From Cyanobacteria bacterium UBA791 (GTDB lineage Bacteria; Cyanobacteriota; Vampirovibrionia; Gastranaerophilales; Gastranaerophilaceae): a stretch of 15,632 nt of DNA. The notes below the pieces were generated by a model. It made no database searches, had not been told where the DNA came from, and saw only the letters and a list, made by a program, of their open reading frames with translations. A program made the translations under genes and the position numbers. This document shows positions 15,615 to 15,632 of the stretch, piece by piece (the first letter of the stretch is position 1; every line of letters begins with the position of its first letter). Location: positions 1-15,632 of the forward strand of contig DBIX01000010.1 in the NCBI GenBank assembly GCA_002297005.1, read 5' to 3'.

Positions 15615-15630
15615 GTTAACAAAAGTTAAC
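15615..15630 (+). promoter_or_regulatory. Candidate OmpR-family operator at the right edge
   Basis: GTTAACAAAAGTTAAC has two perfect GTTAAC hexamers 10 bases apart and reads the same in outline on both strands. It shares a 14-base core with the element at 14714-14729. It probably belongs to the promoter of a gene just outside the window. Confidence 0.45.
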
Positions 15631-15632
15631 AA

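Noticed and set aside
1..15632. CRISPR array, tRNA or rRNA gene, insertion sequence, phage or defence system
   Set aside because: No regularly spaced repeats, no cloverleaf or rRNA segments, and no transposase, integrase or defence proteins were seen on either strand.

Overview
The window is AT-rich (roughly one third G+C by eye) and tightly packed, with eleven genes and no gene-free stretch longer than about 215 bases. The content suggests a Gram-negative-type cell: a very large AsmA/TamB-like envelope protein, the type IV pilus retraction ATPase PilT, and common housekeeping genes. An OmpR/PhoB-type response regulator resembles cyanobacterial RpaA more than the usual PhoB/PhoP/WalR types. 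With the low G+C this points to a non-photosynthetic relative of Cyanobacteria (Vampirovibrionia/Melainabacteria, perhaps Gastranaerophilales). That assignment is inference from remembered sequences, not from a search.

Layout. 1-2030: the 3' part of a stand-alone MnmC-type tRNA methyltransferase (MnmD), overlapped by an FAD-dependent oxidoreductase. 2055-6203: a 1382-residue AsmA-like protein with its own candidate promoter inside the end of the preceding gene. 6246-8144: mnmG, the first enzyme of the xm5U34 wobble-uridine pathway to which MnmD also belongs. 8125-10891 (minus strand): uvrC followed by dnaJ, converging on mnmG with overlapping stop ends. 10972-11670: the RpaA-like regulator, divergent from uvrC. 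11680-13485 (minus): lepA, converging on the regulator. 13559-14629: pilT, divergent from lepA and closed by a strong terminator. 14816-15418: an unrecognised 200-residue protein, helical, Gln-rich and proline-free, closed by another strong terminator. 15501-15568: two short GC-richer palindromic elements that look like dispersed repeats.

Three patterns link the genes. First, mnmG, uvrC, the regulator, lepA and pilT each have a -10 box ending 6 or 7 bases before the ATG and no Shine-Dalgarno in the place where a leader would be. This predicts leaderless transcripts. Genes probably internal to operons (the FAD enzyme, dnaJ) and the 200-residue protein have clear Shine-Dalgarno sequences. Second, a 16-base motif made of two GTTAA-type half-sites 10 bases apart occurs in three non-coding places: between uvrC and the regulator, upstream of the 200-residue protein, and at the right edge of the window. 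The 10-base phasing is what an OmpR-family regulator would bind, so the RpaA-like protein is a natural candidate. Third, two housekeeping proteins are reduced: UvrC stops before the usual C-terminal HhH domain, and DnaJ keeps one zinc centre instead of two.
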